From Bin80 sp026708685 (GTDB lineage: Bacteria; Bacteroidota; Rhodothermia; Rhodothermales; Bin80): a stretch of DNA of 64,000 nucleotides. The stretch spans positions 124,001 to 188,000 of the forward strand of contig OZ241742.1 in assembly GCA_965200955.1 (NCBI GenBank), in the 5' to 3' direction. The notes under the pieces were generated by a model, which saw only the letters and a program-made list of their open reading frames with translations, searched no databases and was not told the DNA's origin. Positions 39,601 to 48,438 of this stretch are shown one piece after another; position 1 is the first letter of the stretch; each line of letters opens with the position of its first letter. The translations under genes were made by a program, and so were the position numbers.

Positions 39601-42600
39601 GGCAATTACGCCATCAGGCAGTGCCAATGTTGTCGTGTCAGTTGCTGCTGATGTTGCCACCGACGGACTCAATACTGGGCCAAATACCCAACAATCAGAG
39701 ACTGCGATCTGGGATATCACTCCGCCAGGGTTAACGATTTCGGATGTCCCAGAGAAGATCAATAATCGGACTCCATTTACGGTCGAGTTTACTTTTAGTG
39801 AATCGGTCACGGAGTTTGATGCGAGTGATGTCGCTGTCACTGGTGGGGCAAAAGGAGTGCTTACTGGCAGTGGTACAACCTATACGATGGCAATTACGCC
39901 ATCAGGCAATGCCAATGTTGTCGTGTCAGTTGCTGCTGATGTTGCCACCGACGGACTCAATACTGGGCCAAGTACCCAACAATCAGAGACTGCGATCTGG
40001 GATATCACTCCGCCAGGGTTAACGATTTCGGGTATCCCAGAGAAGATCAATAATCGGACTCCATTTTCAACCACCTTCACATTTGATGAACCAGTCACCG
40101 GGTTTGATGCGAGTGATGTCGCTGTCACTGGTGGAGCAAAAGGAGTGCTTACTGGCAGTGGTACAACCTATACGATGGCAATTACGCCATCAGGTAATGC
40201 CAATGTTGTCGTGTCAGTGGCTACCAATGTAGTAACCGATGGGATCAATACCGCGCCGAGCACATCACAAGAAGTGACGGCTATATGGGATGCAACCCCC
40301 CCGACGCTTGAGATTTCAAGTGTTCCAGCGAAAATTAACTCCTCGACACCATTGACGGTAACGTTTACATTTGACGAGGTGGTCACTGGCTTTGACACCA
40401 ATGATATAAGCGTCAGTGGAGGGACAAAAGGAGCATTTACTGGAAATGGTTCAAACTATTCATTGGTCGTTACCCCAACCGTCAGGTCCGATGTTGTGGT
40501 GACGGTGGCTACCAATGCTACCTTTGACGGATTAAATTATGGCCCAGCCTCTGAAACCAGTCGCACTGCGACATGGGACGACTCTGTACCAACGTTAACC
40601 ATCACGGGTGTTCCTTCTATGATCATCATGACGACTCCCTTCACGGCCACATTTACATTTAGTGAAGATGTGTTAGGGTTTGAAACTGGAGACATATCTG
40701 TCACAGGCGGGACAAAAGGAGAGCTGATTGGATCTGGGCAGAGCTACACACTTATTATCACACCCAATGGATCAACCAATGTTGTAGTTAGTGTTGCAGC
40801 TAATACCATCACGGACGGGATCAACAGGGGGCCTTCCTCACCATTCAGTGTAACTGCAGAGTGGAGTTCGGATGCACCATCGGTGACAATCGCTGGAATC
40901 CCCGCGAAAATAAATTCACCCCCTGCCTTTACCGCGACCTTTACATTTAACGAATCTGTGGCTGGATTTGAGTCTGAAGATATCACGCTGATTGGGGCTG
41001 AAAAAGGTGCATTTGAAGGCTCTGGGCAGATTTATACACAAGTAGTGAATCCAAGTGGTTCGGCAGATATCGAGATTACCGTTGAAGCGAATTCCGCGAC
41101 TGACGGGAGCATTTCTGGTCCAACTTCCGCTGTCACTGCTTCGGTAGTCTGGGATGCAACACCGCCAACTCTATCAATTGGAGGCTTACCCGATCGGATT
41201 AACTCCACTGCAACATTGAGCACAACATTCACATTCAGCGAACAGGTGACAGGATTTGAGGCGAGTAGTGTGACAGTGAGCGGAGGATCAATGGAGAATC
41301 TTACAGGAAGTGGGGCAAGATATGCATTGGAAATCACACCATCTGGCAATTCCGATGTTGTCGTATCCGTTGCGGCCAACGTCGCCACGGATGGGGTAAA
41401 CACTGGGCCTACGACGCAACAATCATTCACCACAGAATGGGATTCATCTCCTCCAATACTCACGATAACTGGTGTACCAGAAACGATTATTTCCACTGGC
41501 TCATTTACCACTACATTCACATTTAGCGAAGATGTGACTGGATTTGATATTGATGATATTGAGATTACCGGCGCTGCTTCAGGGAATCTTCAGGGAACTG
41601 GAAGCGCTTACATGCTTGAAATCACACCTACTGGAGGCCAGAATGTTGTGATCACAATCTCTGAAAATTCACTTTCTGATGGCTTGAACCTAGGTCCGAC
41701 CTCGGCTGTCAGTGCGACTGCGACCTGGGGAGGATCATCCCCATCAATCTTCATTGAAGATGCCACAGCAATAGAGGGGAAACCAATGACCTTTACGGTT
41801 ACGCTTGATCAAGTACTGACAGGTGGACTCACTGTGACACCCATCTTTACCGATAGGACCGCCACGAAGGGAGTGGATTATATTGAAAATACAAGCCCCA
41901 TCAATTTTAATGGAAGCGCTTACGAAAGTCACACATTTGTCGTTGAGACAATTGTGGATGAACTCGTTGAAAAGGATGAGACCTTCACCGTAGGACTCTT
42001 AATATCTGGAACCGAACAAGATTTCATCACATCAAATACAGGTACGGGTACAATCTCCGATTTAGGCACTCCCCCTTCTACATCCGTTTTGTTTGTTCAT
42101 GGAATTCATGATACGGGCGTTGACATCTATCTCAACGATTCTAGATTGCTCAATGATGTTTCGTATCGGACCGCTCATCTTGTGGACAGTGTACGAGTCG
42201 GCATGATCAAATTGGACGTAGTTGATTCAGTGTCTACCTCCAATACAAACCCTTTGTACTCCGATCAGATTGAATTGAAGCAAGATAGCACCTATCAGAT
42301 ATTCCTTATAGGAATAGACTCAAATGAGATCTCTTCGTTAGTTCTACCTCATGTGGAAGGACAAATTCCTGCCGATCAAGTGATGATTCGCACAATCCAT
42401 GGTGCAGGGAATCTTGGTCAAGTGAACATTGATCTTCAAGACAATTACAGATTGATGCCTAAACTCGTAGATAACTTGATGTACCTCAATGTTTCTCCAC
42501 TATTGACGATCCCACCGAAGCAGTATACGATTAGTCTCACAGATAACTCTGATAATTCCATCATTGAGACATTCTCTATGGACTGGTCTCAATCATCAAA

Positions 42601-43012
42601 TCGGCTGGGATCCTTATTGGTATCGGGTGAGGGACAGTCTGTCTCCGAGGGAATAGAGATGTTCGTGGTTTGGGATAATGGAGACATTGATATTCCTATG
42701 CTTACGACCTCTATTGATGATCAGCCGCTCAATGTCTCTTTCGATGAGATCGTAAACTATCCAAACCCGTTCGTTGAACGTACGAATTTGTCGTTGATGC
42801 TCAACGAAACTGGGGACATAAATGTGGAAGTGGTGGATATTTTGGGACGACGTGTATTCAGTGATATCTTGAGGGACGTACAAGGAGGGCAAACTAATGT
42901 ATTGGTCCTTGAATCGACAAACTGGGCACCAGGAATATATTTTTATCGGATCACGGAGGCTAGAGGGGAGTCCTCAAAAGTTCATATTGGTAAGATGGTA
43001 CGAATTCGTTAA
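36689..43012 (+). CDS. Giant Ig-like repeat surface protein with Calx-beta, DUF4397-like and T9SS domains
   Basis: 2107 aa. Signal peptide LLGSLCVILCSSIILHSYAFA. Two N-terminal beta modules (aa 30-245) with LTFTxxxW patterns resemble modules in the 1703 protein. Then about 15 Ig-like repeats of 96 aa (aa 248-1684): 'SGVPEKINNRTPFTVEFTF', 'SGTTYTMAITPSGNANVVVS'. One Calx-beta unit follows (to about 1792), then a DUF4397-like domain (VLFVHGIHDTGVDIYLND, about 1800-1985), and a T9SS tail with NYPNPFVERTNLSL and DILGRRV. Repeats 5-6 and 9-10 are nearly identical at DNA level (288-bp period). The Ig-like units are the same family as in the 1703 protein, but delivery differs (T9SS versus own barrel). 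Likely adhesin. It is flanked by ISNCY remnants. Confidence 0.87.
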   Translation: MKILLGSLCVILCSSIILHSYAFAQIFAINNGDNSTENITYRESHTGASIETFELKLGEQPTDDVRVTISGHVGEDIVFPDDSNTSLTFTNSNWNTGQIVTFSILADVDTENDQITLQITASGGGYSSIVKELNVVIIDEFSTPNIYHEIPVFEEGIAIAHRVHLTIPPTEKVTLNLSVNDRGVYVNTNDLTFTPQDWWRDKFFVVFPHFDDNSISEKITLTYTASGGNYDGFTRSHATYVVDRDVITNYPKKINSSAAFSVTFTFVEPVRDFDSGDVTVTGGTKGALSGTGQSYSMEIRPTGGSDVVISVAKHAVTINGILAFPATPVIATILWDITAPTLSISGVPDKINSTLPFKASFTFNESVTGFDANDVTVTGATSGTFKGSGASYSLPINPTGDTNVIVSVDADVVTDEANNTGPSAQQSQTAVWDGDVPTLSISRVPDKINDRTEFTAILSFSKSVTGFDASDVTVTGATSGTFTGSGTTYSLPVTPLGNENVVISVAANSATDGLYTVPNTQQTETAAWDATAPELTISDVPEKINTLTPFTVEFTFSESVTEFDVSDVAVTGGAKGVLIGSGTTYSLPITPSGGSDVVVTVGANVATDGLNTGPSTQQSETVVWDVTVPTLSISGVPEKINNRTPFTVEFTFSESVTEFDVSDVAVTGGAKGVLTGSGTTYTMAITPSGNANVVVSVATDVATDGLNTGPSRQQSETAVWDNIAPELTISDIPEKINNRTPFTVEFIFSESVTEFDASDVAVTGGAKGVLTGSGTTYTMAITPSGNANVVVSVATDVATDGLNTGPSRQKSETAVWDNTSPVLTISGVPSAINSETSFTAFFRFTEDVTGFEKNDVTVTGGIAGGFEGSGTTYSLIVTPSGGSDVVVTVDANAATDGLNTAPATAQSSTAVWSTTALTMRIMDVPTKINDKDPFTIMFTFSASVTGFETNDITVTGGAKGVLTGGGTTYTMAITPSGSANVVVSVAADVATDGLNTGPNTQQSETAIWDITPPGLTISDVPEKINNRTPFTVEFTFSESVTEFDASDVAVTGGAKGVLTGSGTTYTMAITPSGNANVVVSVAADVATDGLNTGPSTQQSETAIWDITPPGLTISGIPEKINNRTPFSTTFTFDEPVTGFDASDVAVTGGAKGVLTGSGTTYTMAITPSGNANVVVSVATNVVTDGINTAPSTSQEVTAIWDATPPTLEISSVPAKINSSTPLTVTFTFDEVVTGFDTNDISVSGGTKGAFTGNGSNYSLVVTPTVRSDVVVTVATNATFDGLNYGPASETSRTATWDDSVPTLTITGVPSMIIMTTPFTATFTFSEDVLGFETGDISVTGGTKGELIGSGQSYTLIITPNGSTNVVVSVAANTITDGINRGPSSPFSVTAEWSSDAPSVTIAGIPAKINSPPAFTATFTFNESVAGFESEDITLIGAEKGAFEGSGQIYTQVVNPSGSADIEITVEANSATDGSISGPTSAVTASVVWDATPPTLSIGGLPDRINSTATLSTTFTFSEQVTGFEASSVTVSGGSMENLTGSGARYALEITPSGNSDVVVSVAANVATDGVNTGPTTQQSFTTEWDSSPPILTITGVPETIISTGSFTTTFTFSEDVTGFDIDDIEITGAASGNLQGTGSAYMLEITPTGGQNVVITISENSLSDGLNLGPTSAVSATATWGGSSPSIFIEDATAIEGKPMTFTVTLDQVLTGGLTVTPIFTDRTATKGVDYIENTSPINFNGSAYESHTFVVETIVDELVEKDETFTVGLLISGTEQDFITSNTGTGTISDLGTPPSTSVLFVHGIHDTGVDIYLNDSRLLNDVSYRTAHLVDSVRVGMIKLDVVDSVSTSNTNPLYSDQIELKQDSTYQIFLIGIDSNEISSLVLPHVEGQIPADQVMIRTIHGAGNLGQVNIDLQDNYRLMPKLVDNLMYLNVSPLLTIPPKQYTISLTDNSDNSIIETFSMDWSQSSNRLGSLLVSGEGQSVSEGIEMFVVWDNGDIDIPMLTTSIDDQPLNVSFDEIVNYPNPFVERTNLSLMLNETGDINVEVVDILGRRVFSDILRDVQGGQTNVLVLESTNWAPGIYFYRITEARGESSKVHIGKMVRIR

Positions 43013-43270
43013 TCATCAGCATATCATCTACGTAAAATGGATGCGATCATCTTGATATATTTATACAGATTAGTTTACCAGTTTTCAAAGTCATTCCGTT
43101 TTGAGTTTTCCAAGAAGAGAGTTTTGATGAACTACGATACTTGCCTTCTTTGTCAAACAACTGCAATGAACTCCATGAAAGATGAAATAACATCGCTTTG
43201 GTATCATTTGTTGAGATTGTATACAAAGAGGGTCGTCATCTGGATCAGATGCTAAAAGTTCATGAGTAAT
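43013..43270. other. Spacer with a possible gene-tail remnant
   Basis: 258 bases. One plus-strand frame ends at TAA 43257-43270 with a protein-like tail (FVEIVYKEGRHLDQMLKVHE), while another frame carries MNSMKDEI just before it. This could be a frameshifted remnant of an unidentified gene. Confidence 0.3.
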
Positions 43271-43875
43271 TAGTGCCTGTAAGAAATCACCAAAATCTCG
43301 ATAAAAAATTCCCTCCAGTCCCTCTGTGTGCGTTTTTTTTCTCTCATTATCCTCTCCGTTTTTTCTGCGAAATTTTTTTCTGCTCTCTGTGGGGCATTGG
43401 ATGTCTAAGTTTCCACACTGCGTCGAAAGTGTGCACAGAAGCCACTGAGGTGCGTTTTTCGATGAAAAAATCTTTGATGGTTCTCAGAAAATTCGAAACT
43501 TGCCAATATTTGGCATTTTCAAGTGCTCATCTTCGCGATTTTATGAACGTTGTTCAACGACAGTTAGAATTTACATCAATGACAATTAAAAGTTTCGTTT
43601 TGCAGGAGGGTGCACAACGAATCGAAGCTGCGAGCTGCGAGGCGAAGTTGCACGCACCGATGTCGCTGAATTTCGTTCTCTGCCACGAAGAATCAAAACC
43701 ATGAGAGACTCCAGTAACGCTAAGCAAAAAAGATGGGAGTTCTGCGTCTGTTGATGGGACATGGCACAAAGGATGAGAAGGTCTATACGGGTCAATCTCT
43801 TCACGACAATATCACCCTGGTGAGCTCTACCTAATTAGTGCCCGTCAGAAAAAGCTTGTTTTTTGAGGGGCACTA
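43271..43875 (+). mobile_element. Decayed ISNCY-family insertion sequence, copy 2 (internally deleted)
   Basis: 43271-43550 matches the left part of copy 1 (34380-34650) nearly base for base. 43735-43830 matches 34969-35062 of copy 1, so the middle and most of the transposase are missing or replaced. The tagtgcc word at 43271-43277 and ggcacta at 43869-43875 are inverted and may be element ends. A second tagtgcc at 43835 sits inside. The transposase start (MKKSLMVLRKFETCQYLAF) survives. Same orientation as copy 1. Confidence 0.7.
43835..43875 (-). terminator. 41-bp near-palindrome at the end of the amylase gene
   Basis: tagtgccc at 43835 pairs with gggcacta ending 43875, with tca/tga and A5/T6 runs also pairing, around aagctt-like centre bases. 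It begins 2 bases past the amylase stop (43877-43879), so it could end the amylase transcript. It also looks like two IS ends joined head to head. No T-tract follows the stem. Confidence 0.4.
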
Positions 43876-43876
43876 C

Positions 43877-45727
43877 TTACGGGAGATCCTCTGATAATAG
43901 TATGCGAGCTGAAAGTGGATCCATATCCAGCTCAGAAGTCGTCACCAATGAATCAGATGGAAAGATTTGCCGATAGTTCCCTTGGGGTACAGCCATTTGG
44001 TGCATCTCATCAGATGCGTTAAATACCACAAGTGCATGCCCCTCTTCCAGACGGCGTTCATAGGAAAGCAATCTGTGATCGTCGTCAACGGTTAGCCATT
44101 TGGTTTTGCCATGAATCCATAGATGCTGATGTTCATTGCGTATATGGGTTAATGTCTTATAGAGCTCCATCAACTCTGTGTCAAAAAACACACTGTTGTG
44201 TCGTCTGTCCAAACCAAATGGATGCGTCACCTCATCATCAAAGGTATAATCTGGCCAAATGAGTGGCTTGCGCACATCGGGGTCATCTCCTCCCCACATT
44301 CCCATCTCATCACCATTCCAAATATGGGGTGCGCCCGGCCAGGTGAACTGCTGTACAAGAATCATTTCCTGAATGGATCTGGCTCTTAGATCTGGACGAT
44401 CCACCTTAAAGTTCGGATTTTCTCTTGGATTCTGATGGTACTTGTACAAGCCTGGATTATAGATACTGGTACTCAAGCGTGGAGTATCATGGCTCGCTGT
44501 CAGATTCATCATTGCATTCCAGAACGGGGGTGTAATTCCTGCCATGACAGAATCCAGATGAGCTACATACTGGGAAGCGGTCAGATCAGGGGGAGCCTGT
44601 GCAAAAAAACTGCGCGTTGGCATGTACCATCGATAGTTCATAACGGCATCAAATATATCTCCCTGCACCCATGGAACGGGGTCTGCCATACGATACGGCC
44701 AGGAGTCCCACCATACTTCACCAACGAGATAGGCTTCGGGGTTGATGCTTCGGACAAACTCACGATAGTCTCTCCAGAATCCCAGCGGGACCATTTCCGC
44801 CACATCCAGCCGAAATCCATCAATTCCATCCTCTGGGTTCCCATCTCCATTCGGATCAAGCCAACGCTTGGTCACATTGTAGATATGTGCTTTGGGCTGA
44901 GGATGCAGGTTTCCTTCGTGTGCACCATGAACATGAGATGGGGGCACATCTATTTTTGCCAGTTCTGGGAGGGACTTCACACCCAGCCAGCCGTCATACG
45001 AAAATTCATTCGTATCAGGAGTGGATGGATCATCAAAGGCATTGATTTCATACCAGTCAGCAAAGGCAGATTCCTGCTGATGGTCTAAAAGATCTTCCCA
45101 TGCCCAGAATTTGACTCCTGTATGATTCCACGAATAATCAAGGATAATCCGCATCTCTCTGGCGTGAACCTGTTGAATCAATTCCAGAAATAGACTGTCT
45201 GCTGCCGTCCACTGCCATGTATCTGGATCCAGTGGATCCTCTGCTTCGGCAATCAGGCGATCCCCGACTGGATCAGGGCCAAAATTCCGATCGACATGAC
45301 GATAGTGACGTGCATCAAACTTGTGGAGCGAGGGAGCATCATTGATTGGATTCAGATATAGGGCATTCACCCCGAGCTCTTTCAAGTAATCCAACTTATT
45401 GATGACTCCCTGCAGGTCTCCTCCATAACGGCGGTACTGTACAGCGGTATAGAAGTCCAGTTCGCTGTTACGTGCCCATCCCTCTTGTTTATACCAGTCA
45501 TGGGTCCATGGAGTTGGAGCCCAGTTTTCTGGCTGTGGGCCAAACCAAAAACCACGAATATCTTCAGATGTCGGGTCATTGGATGGATCGCCATTGCGAA
45601 ATCTCTCCACAAAAATCTGATACCAAATCGCCTCATCTGCCCAAGATGGGGGTTCGCTCAGCAGGGGCTGTGACTGTGCTACAGAAACGATACCTACCCA
45701 CAAACAAAGATTAACGAAGATACGCAT
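43877..45727 (-). CDS. Secreted GH13 alpha-amylase / cyclomaltodextrinase-like enzyme
   Basis: 616 aa from ATG 45727; another in-frame ATG at 45736 adds three residues. Signal peptide IFVNLCLWVGIVSVAQSQ. GH13 features: YQIFVERFRNGD at the start, LDYLKELGVNALYLNPI, nucleophile Asp in DGFRLDVAEMV (about 305), acid Glu in LVGEVWW (about 335) and transition-state Asp in TASHDTPRL (about 412). The family cleaves alpha-glucans or cyclodextrins. Because it is exported, the target is probably extracellular or periplasmic. The C-terminal beta domain (VVFNASDEMHQMAVPQG) is short. It overlaps the end of the cupin gene by 17 bases, suggesting coupling. Confidence 0.92.
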   Translation of the reverse strand: MRIFVNLCLWVGIVSVAQSQPLLSEPPSWADEAIWYQIFVERFRNGDPSNDPTSEDIRGFWFGPQPENWAPTPWTHDWYKQEGWARNSELDFYTAVQYRRYGGDLQGVINKLDYLKELGVNALYLNPINDAPSLHKFDARHYRHVDRNFGPDPVGDRLIAEAEDPLDPDTWQWTAADSLFLELIQQVHAREMRIILDYSWNHTGVKFWAWEDLLDHQQESAFADWYEINAFDDPSTPDTNEFSYDGWLGVKSLPELAKIDVPPSHVHGAHEGNLHPQPKAHIYNVTKRWLDPNGDGNPEDGIDGFRLDVAEMVPLGFWRDYREFVRSINPEAYLVGEVWWDSWPYRMADPVPWVQGDIFDAVMNYRWYMPTRSFFAQAPPDLTASQYVAHLDSVMAGITPPFWNAMMNLTASHDTPRLSTSIYNPGLYKYHQNPRENPNFKVDRPDLRARSIQEMILVQQFTWPGAPHIWNGDEMGMWGGDDPDVRKPLIWPDYTFDDEVTHPFGLDRRHNSVFFDTELMELYKTLTHIRNEHQHLWIHGKTKWLTVDDDHRLLSYERRLEEGHALVVFNASDEMHQMAVPQGNYRQIFPSDSLVTTSELDMDPLSARILLSEDLP

Positions 45728-46076
45728 CGGTTCCATCTAACCAGTCTTGTCGTGGTGGGCAAAAGATATCTACATCAAGCGTATCCTCAAGTGCAATGGC
45801 TTGATGGGGAAGATCGGGAGGGATGACGAGCACTTCCCCCTCATGGACGATGATTTCCTGTTCCGAATCTGATCCGAGGTGAAATTTCAGTGCACCTTTC
45901 AGCACATAGGTCAGTTGCTCATTATGATGAGAATGCCACGGTACGACGCTATCTTTTTTGAGATACACATGGGTAATCATCATCCGCTCTCCAGTAACAA
46001 TTCTTCGACCGAGCCCTAGGTTGACTTCCTCTATCGGCATATCATCCCACCGATGTAAGGTTGCTTGTAGTTTCAT
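45711..46076 (-). CDS. Cupin-domain protein
   Basis: 121 aa. A single cupin with both metal motifs: PWHSHHNEQLTYVLKG (His, His, Glu) and DLPHQAIAL (His). Such proteins bind a metal and act as small enzymes or sugar/ligand sensors. No signal peptide, so cytoplasmic. It lies directly upstream of the secreted amylase with a 17-base overlap and may be co-transcribed with it. The substrate cannot be read from the sequence. Confidence 0.88.
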   Translation of the reverse strand: MKLQATLHRWDDMPIEEVNLGLGRRIVTGERMMITHVYLKKDSVVPWHSHHNEQLTYVLKGALKFHLGSDSEQEIIVHEGEVLVIPPDLPHQAIALEDTLDVDIFCPPRQDWLDGTDAYLR

Positions 46077-46128
46077 GTTCTTTGTAGAGTAGGTTCAAAT
46101 GTGATTAAATGAGTGGATAGAAAGGTGC

Positions 46129-47262
46129 CTAAATCTTCGCTTCTTTGAGTTGCAACTTGACAAAAAGGGTATCTTTTATGTTGAACTTTGCAAGAATGTC
46201 CTTTAAGTGTTTGACCTTTGCTTGCGCGTCGTGGTTGGTGGAAACATAAAATCGATCTGCAATTTCTTTCCAGTAAGCTCCAACTTTTTGAGGTTCTTTC
46301 GTTATTTTGAAACTAGCACGGTTTTTGGAATAGGCAAATAATATTGAGTAATTACGCTGGCAAAGTTTGTCAAGTACATGAACATACATATCAGTCCATG
46401 TTCCATCAATTTTTTCATTTTCAAATCGAAAATAATCCAATTTCGAGTGAGTGACTTTCTTAATCTCAAAGAGATTGAGCTCTTCATTAGTGTTAATTAC
46501 TACAATTGTCTCATCTTCTAACTCTATCCGTTTAGATGGACATGGGGGATCATGCTTAACGGATTGTATCAACCTCAAAAAAGCATCAGGAAGTGCTTTT
46601 ATCACATCCTTTTTGATATCACTTTTGGCCGCACCAAAGATGGTTTTTGACAAGAAAGAAATGAACTCAGGGGTGGGAGATGTACTTTGTTCTTTCAGAA
46701 AATCATAAATTTTATCTCTTCGCGCATTCCGAAGAGCTAATTCCTTGAGTTTCGATGAGTCAAAGTCATGGTAAGAGAAGCGTAATAAGAATTCTATTGA
46801 TTCCTGATCCGCATCATTAATTTTAAATACAAAGAATGGCTCATTGTCGAGAATATTCGTGTTCTCTAAATCTGTATAAAAACGGTATTCATTCCCATTG
46901 GTCAGAATCACAAATTTTACCTCCAGTACACCAGTAAAATAATGTTTGATTTGATTAACATAGTTATTATTATCCAAAGATTCACCCAGTTTCTTACCCT
47001 CAATAAAAATAATTAGATGACCTTGTTTCTTGAGTGCAATATCAACCCATCCTGATTTGGTGTCACGAGGATTTGCATGATATTGAGAACTGAACGTCTC
47101 TGGATTGGAAGAATAATAACCCAAAGCCTCAAACAAGGGGCGAATAAAAAAATTCTCCGTATTTGCCTCACTGAGGCTCTTGTTGTCATGCTCCTTGAGT
47201 CGATTACTCAACTCTTGAATTTTTTTGAGCACACCTGCCAAGGTTGGCACACGATCTATCAT
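46129..47262 (-). CDS. Lone type I restriction HsdR-N-like nuclease-domain protein
   Basis: 377 aa from ATG 47262; a TTG precedes it. The N-terminal half carries the PD-(D/E)xK arrangement seen in HsdR N-terminal domains: GWVDIALKK, then IIFIEGKKLG, with NQIKHYFTG and FVILTNGNEYRFY. There is no helicase and no HsdS or HsdM nearby, so it is not a type I system. The second half (aa 230-377) is unrecognised (KIDGTWTDMYVHVLDKL). AT-richer than the neighbouring amylase and adjoining a decayed region, which suggests transfer. Possibly a defence or DNA-processing protein. Confidence 0.75.
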   Translation of the reverse strand: MIDRVPTLAGVLKKIQELSNRLKEHDNKSLSEANTENFFIRPLFEALGYYSSNPETFSSQYHANPRDTKSGWVDIALKKQGHLIIFIEGKKLGESLDNNNYVNQIKHYFTGVLEVKFVILTNGNEYRFYTDLENTNILDNEPFFVFKINDADQESIEFLLRFSYHDFDSSKLKELALRNARRDKIYDFLKEQSTSPTPEFISFLSKTIFGAAKSDIKKDVIKALPDAFLRLIQSVKHDPPCPSKRIELEDETIVVINTNEELNLFEIKKVTHSKLDYFRFENEKIDGTWTDMYVHVLDKLCQRNYSILFAYSKNRASFKITKEPQKVGAYWKEIADRFYVSTNHDAQAKVKHLKDILAKFNIKDTLFVKLQLKEAKI

Positions 47263-47844
47263 CAATCTTAAATAAGTGAACTTAAAAGTTAAGCAATTTT
47301 ACGAAAACAATCGAGCTACTACAGTATCATCGGATTATCGTGAATGATTGAACATTTTCCTTTTTCAGTGGGATTGCCTGTATATTCAGATCATTACGTC
47401 TCGTTTGACACTCTATAAAATCATCAATCCAAGTGCCAACTCTAAATCACCTGATGTATGCATTTAAATTTGGGAGTGATCTATGTGATTGCCCGAACTG
47501 ATTTTGGGGCCGGGGGTATCCTAAAATTTGTTGATCTTGGGAATTATACTACAGAAAATTTATTGTTTTCCCTGTATCTTTCCATATTGATGTATGTATG
47601 TTTACCGATATATTCATGTCTCAGAAAGGAACTCATATTGAATCTGTCAGTTGCTGTGCATGGAAAGACTCAAATCAGGATGACCTGAAAATTACGAATC
47701 TACCGATGTAAGAACTGCCAATCTACGGGGTAAGATGCGAAATCATTGGACACAATCCATTCTGAACGAAAATGGAACCGTAGAGTTCATCAAGTAATGG
47801 TTAATCGTTCTATTTTGGAGTTCATGAGCTCTGATTTCATTTTT
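47263..47844. other. Gene-poor spacer before a broken ATPase gene
   Basis: About 580 bases. A 76-aa frame at 47458-47688 has hydrophobic, unconvincing composition. No RNA gene or repeat recognised. Confidence 0.4.
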
Positions 47845-48438
47845 GATCGTGCACTCGCCGAATATTTTCATTAGAGGGAAGAGATCATGGATACGTTCAA
47901 CTGTGCACTTGAATTCTTTCGATTAAAGAGCAAGGAGACAACCTTTTTGATCCAAGGAGCATCTGGTGCGGGGAAAAACTACACTGATCGACAAACTCTG
48001 TATTGAAGCAAAGGGGTGGACGGTCGCCACCATTTCAATACAAGACTTGTACACTCCTGCATCTATGACGCAGTCGTTAGGGAAGTCTTACGTACTTGAC
48101 CGTGAAATCGCAGCTAAGGTCGGCATTAAGATCCTTGAGGGTGGGTATGTTGAGCATGTGGCCGGGCATGCAAGTTCAAAAGAAATGCTCAGACATCTAG
48201 CACCCGACAAGGACTGATTCTAGTTCTTGACGAAGCGCAGTACCTCCGAAATCTATAAAAAACTCCTAAGGATCAAAATTTAGCACGGGATACCTTAGAT
48301 GTGATTCACAATGGTAAACTGGGAAGCACTGTCATGTTACTCGCGGCGGGGTTGGGTACGACTGAATCGGCTTTGAGCTTACTGGGCATTTCCCGATCTG
48401 ATATTGATTGTACCATTCTGCTGGGGGTAGGAGAGTGA
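47845..48438 (+). pseudogene. Broken AAA_16/STAND-like ATPase gene, paralogue of the 62068 gene
   Basis: Pieces in several frames line up with the intact protein at 62068: DRALAEYFH (stop) REEIMD against YFHGRSKIM; LIQGASGAGK against LIQGAPGAGK; then, after a one-base frameshift in an A-run near 47975, TTLIDKLCIEAKGW against ALVDQMEKLAKSRGW; after a second frameshift near 48205, GLILVLDEAQYL against LLLILDEAQML; VIHNGKLGSTVMLLAAGLG against AIHNGKMRAPIMLIAAGLR. An internal stop follows AQYLRNL. The C-terminal third is missing or unrecognisable. The gene is dead. Confidence 0.85.

Noticed and set aside
46129..47262. Reading this gene as part of a complete type I restriction system.
   Set aside because: No HsdM or HsdS and no helicase are encoded nearby. 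Only the nuclease-type domain is present.
47458..47688. 76-aa hydrophobic frame.
   Set aside because: No start-site context, and low-quality composition in a decayed stretch.
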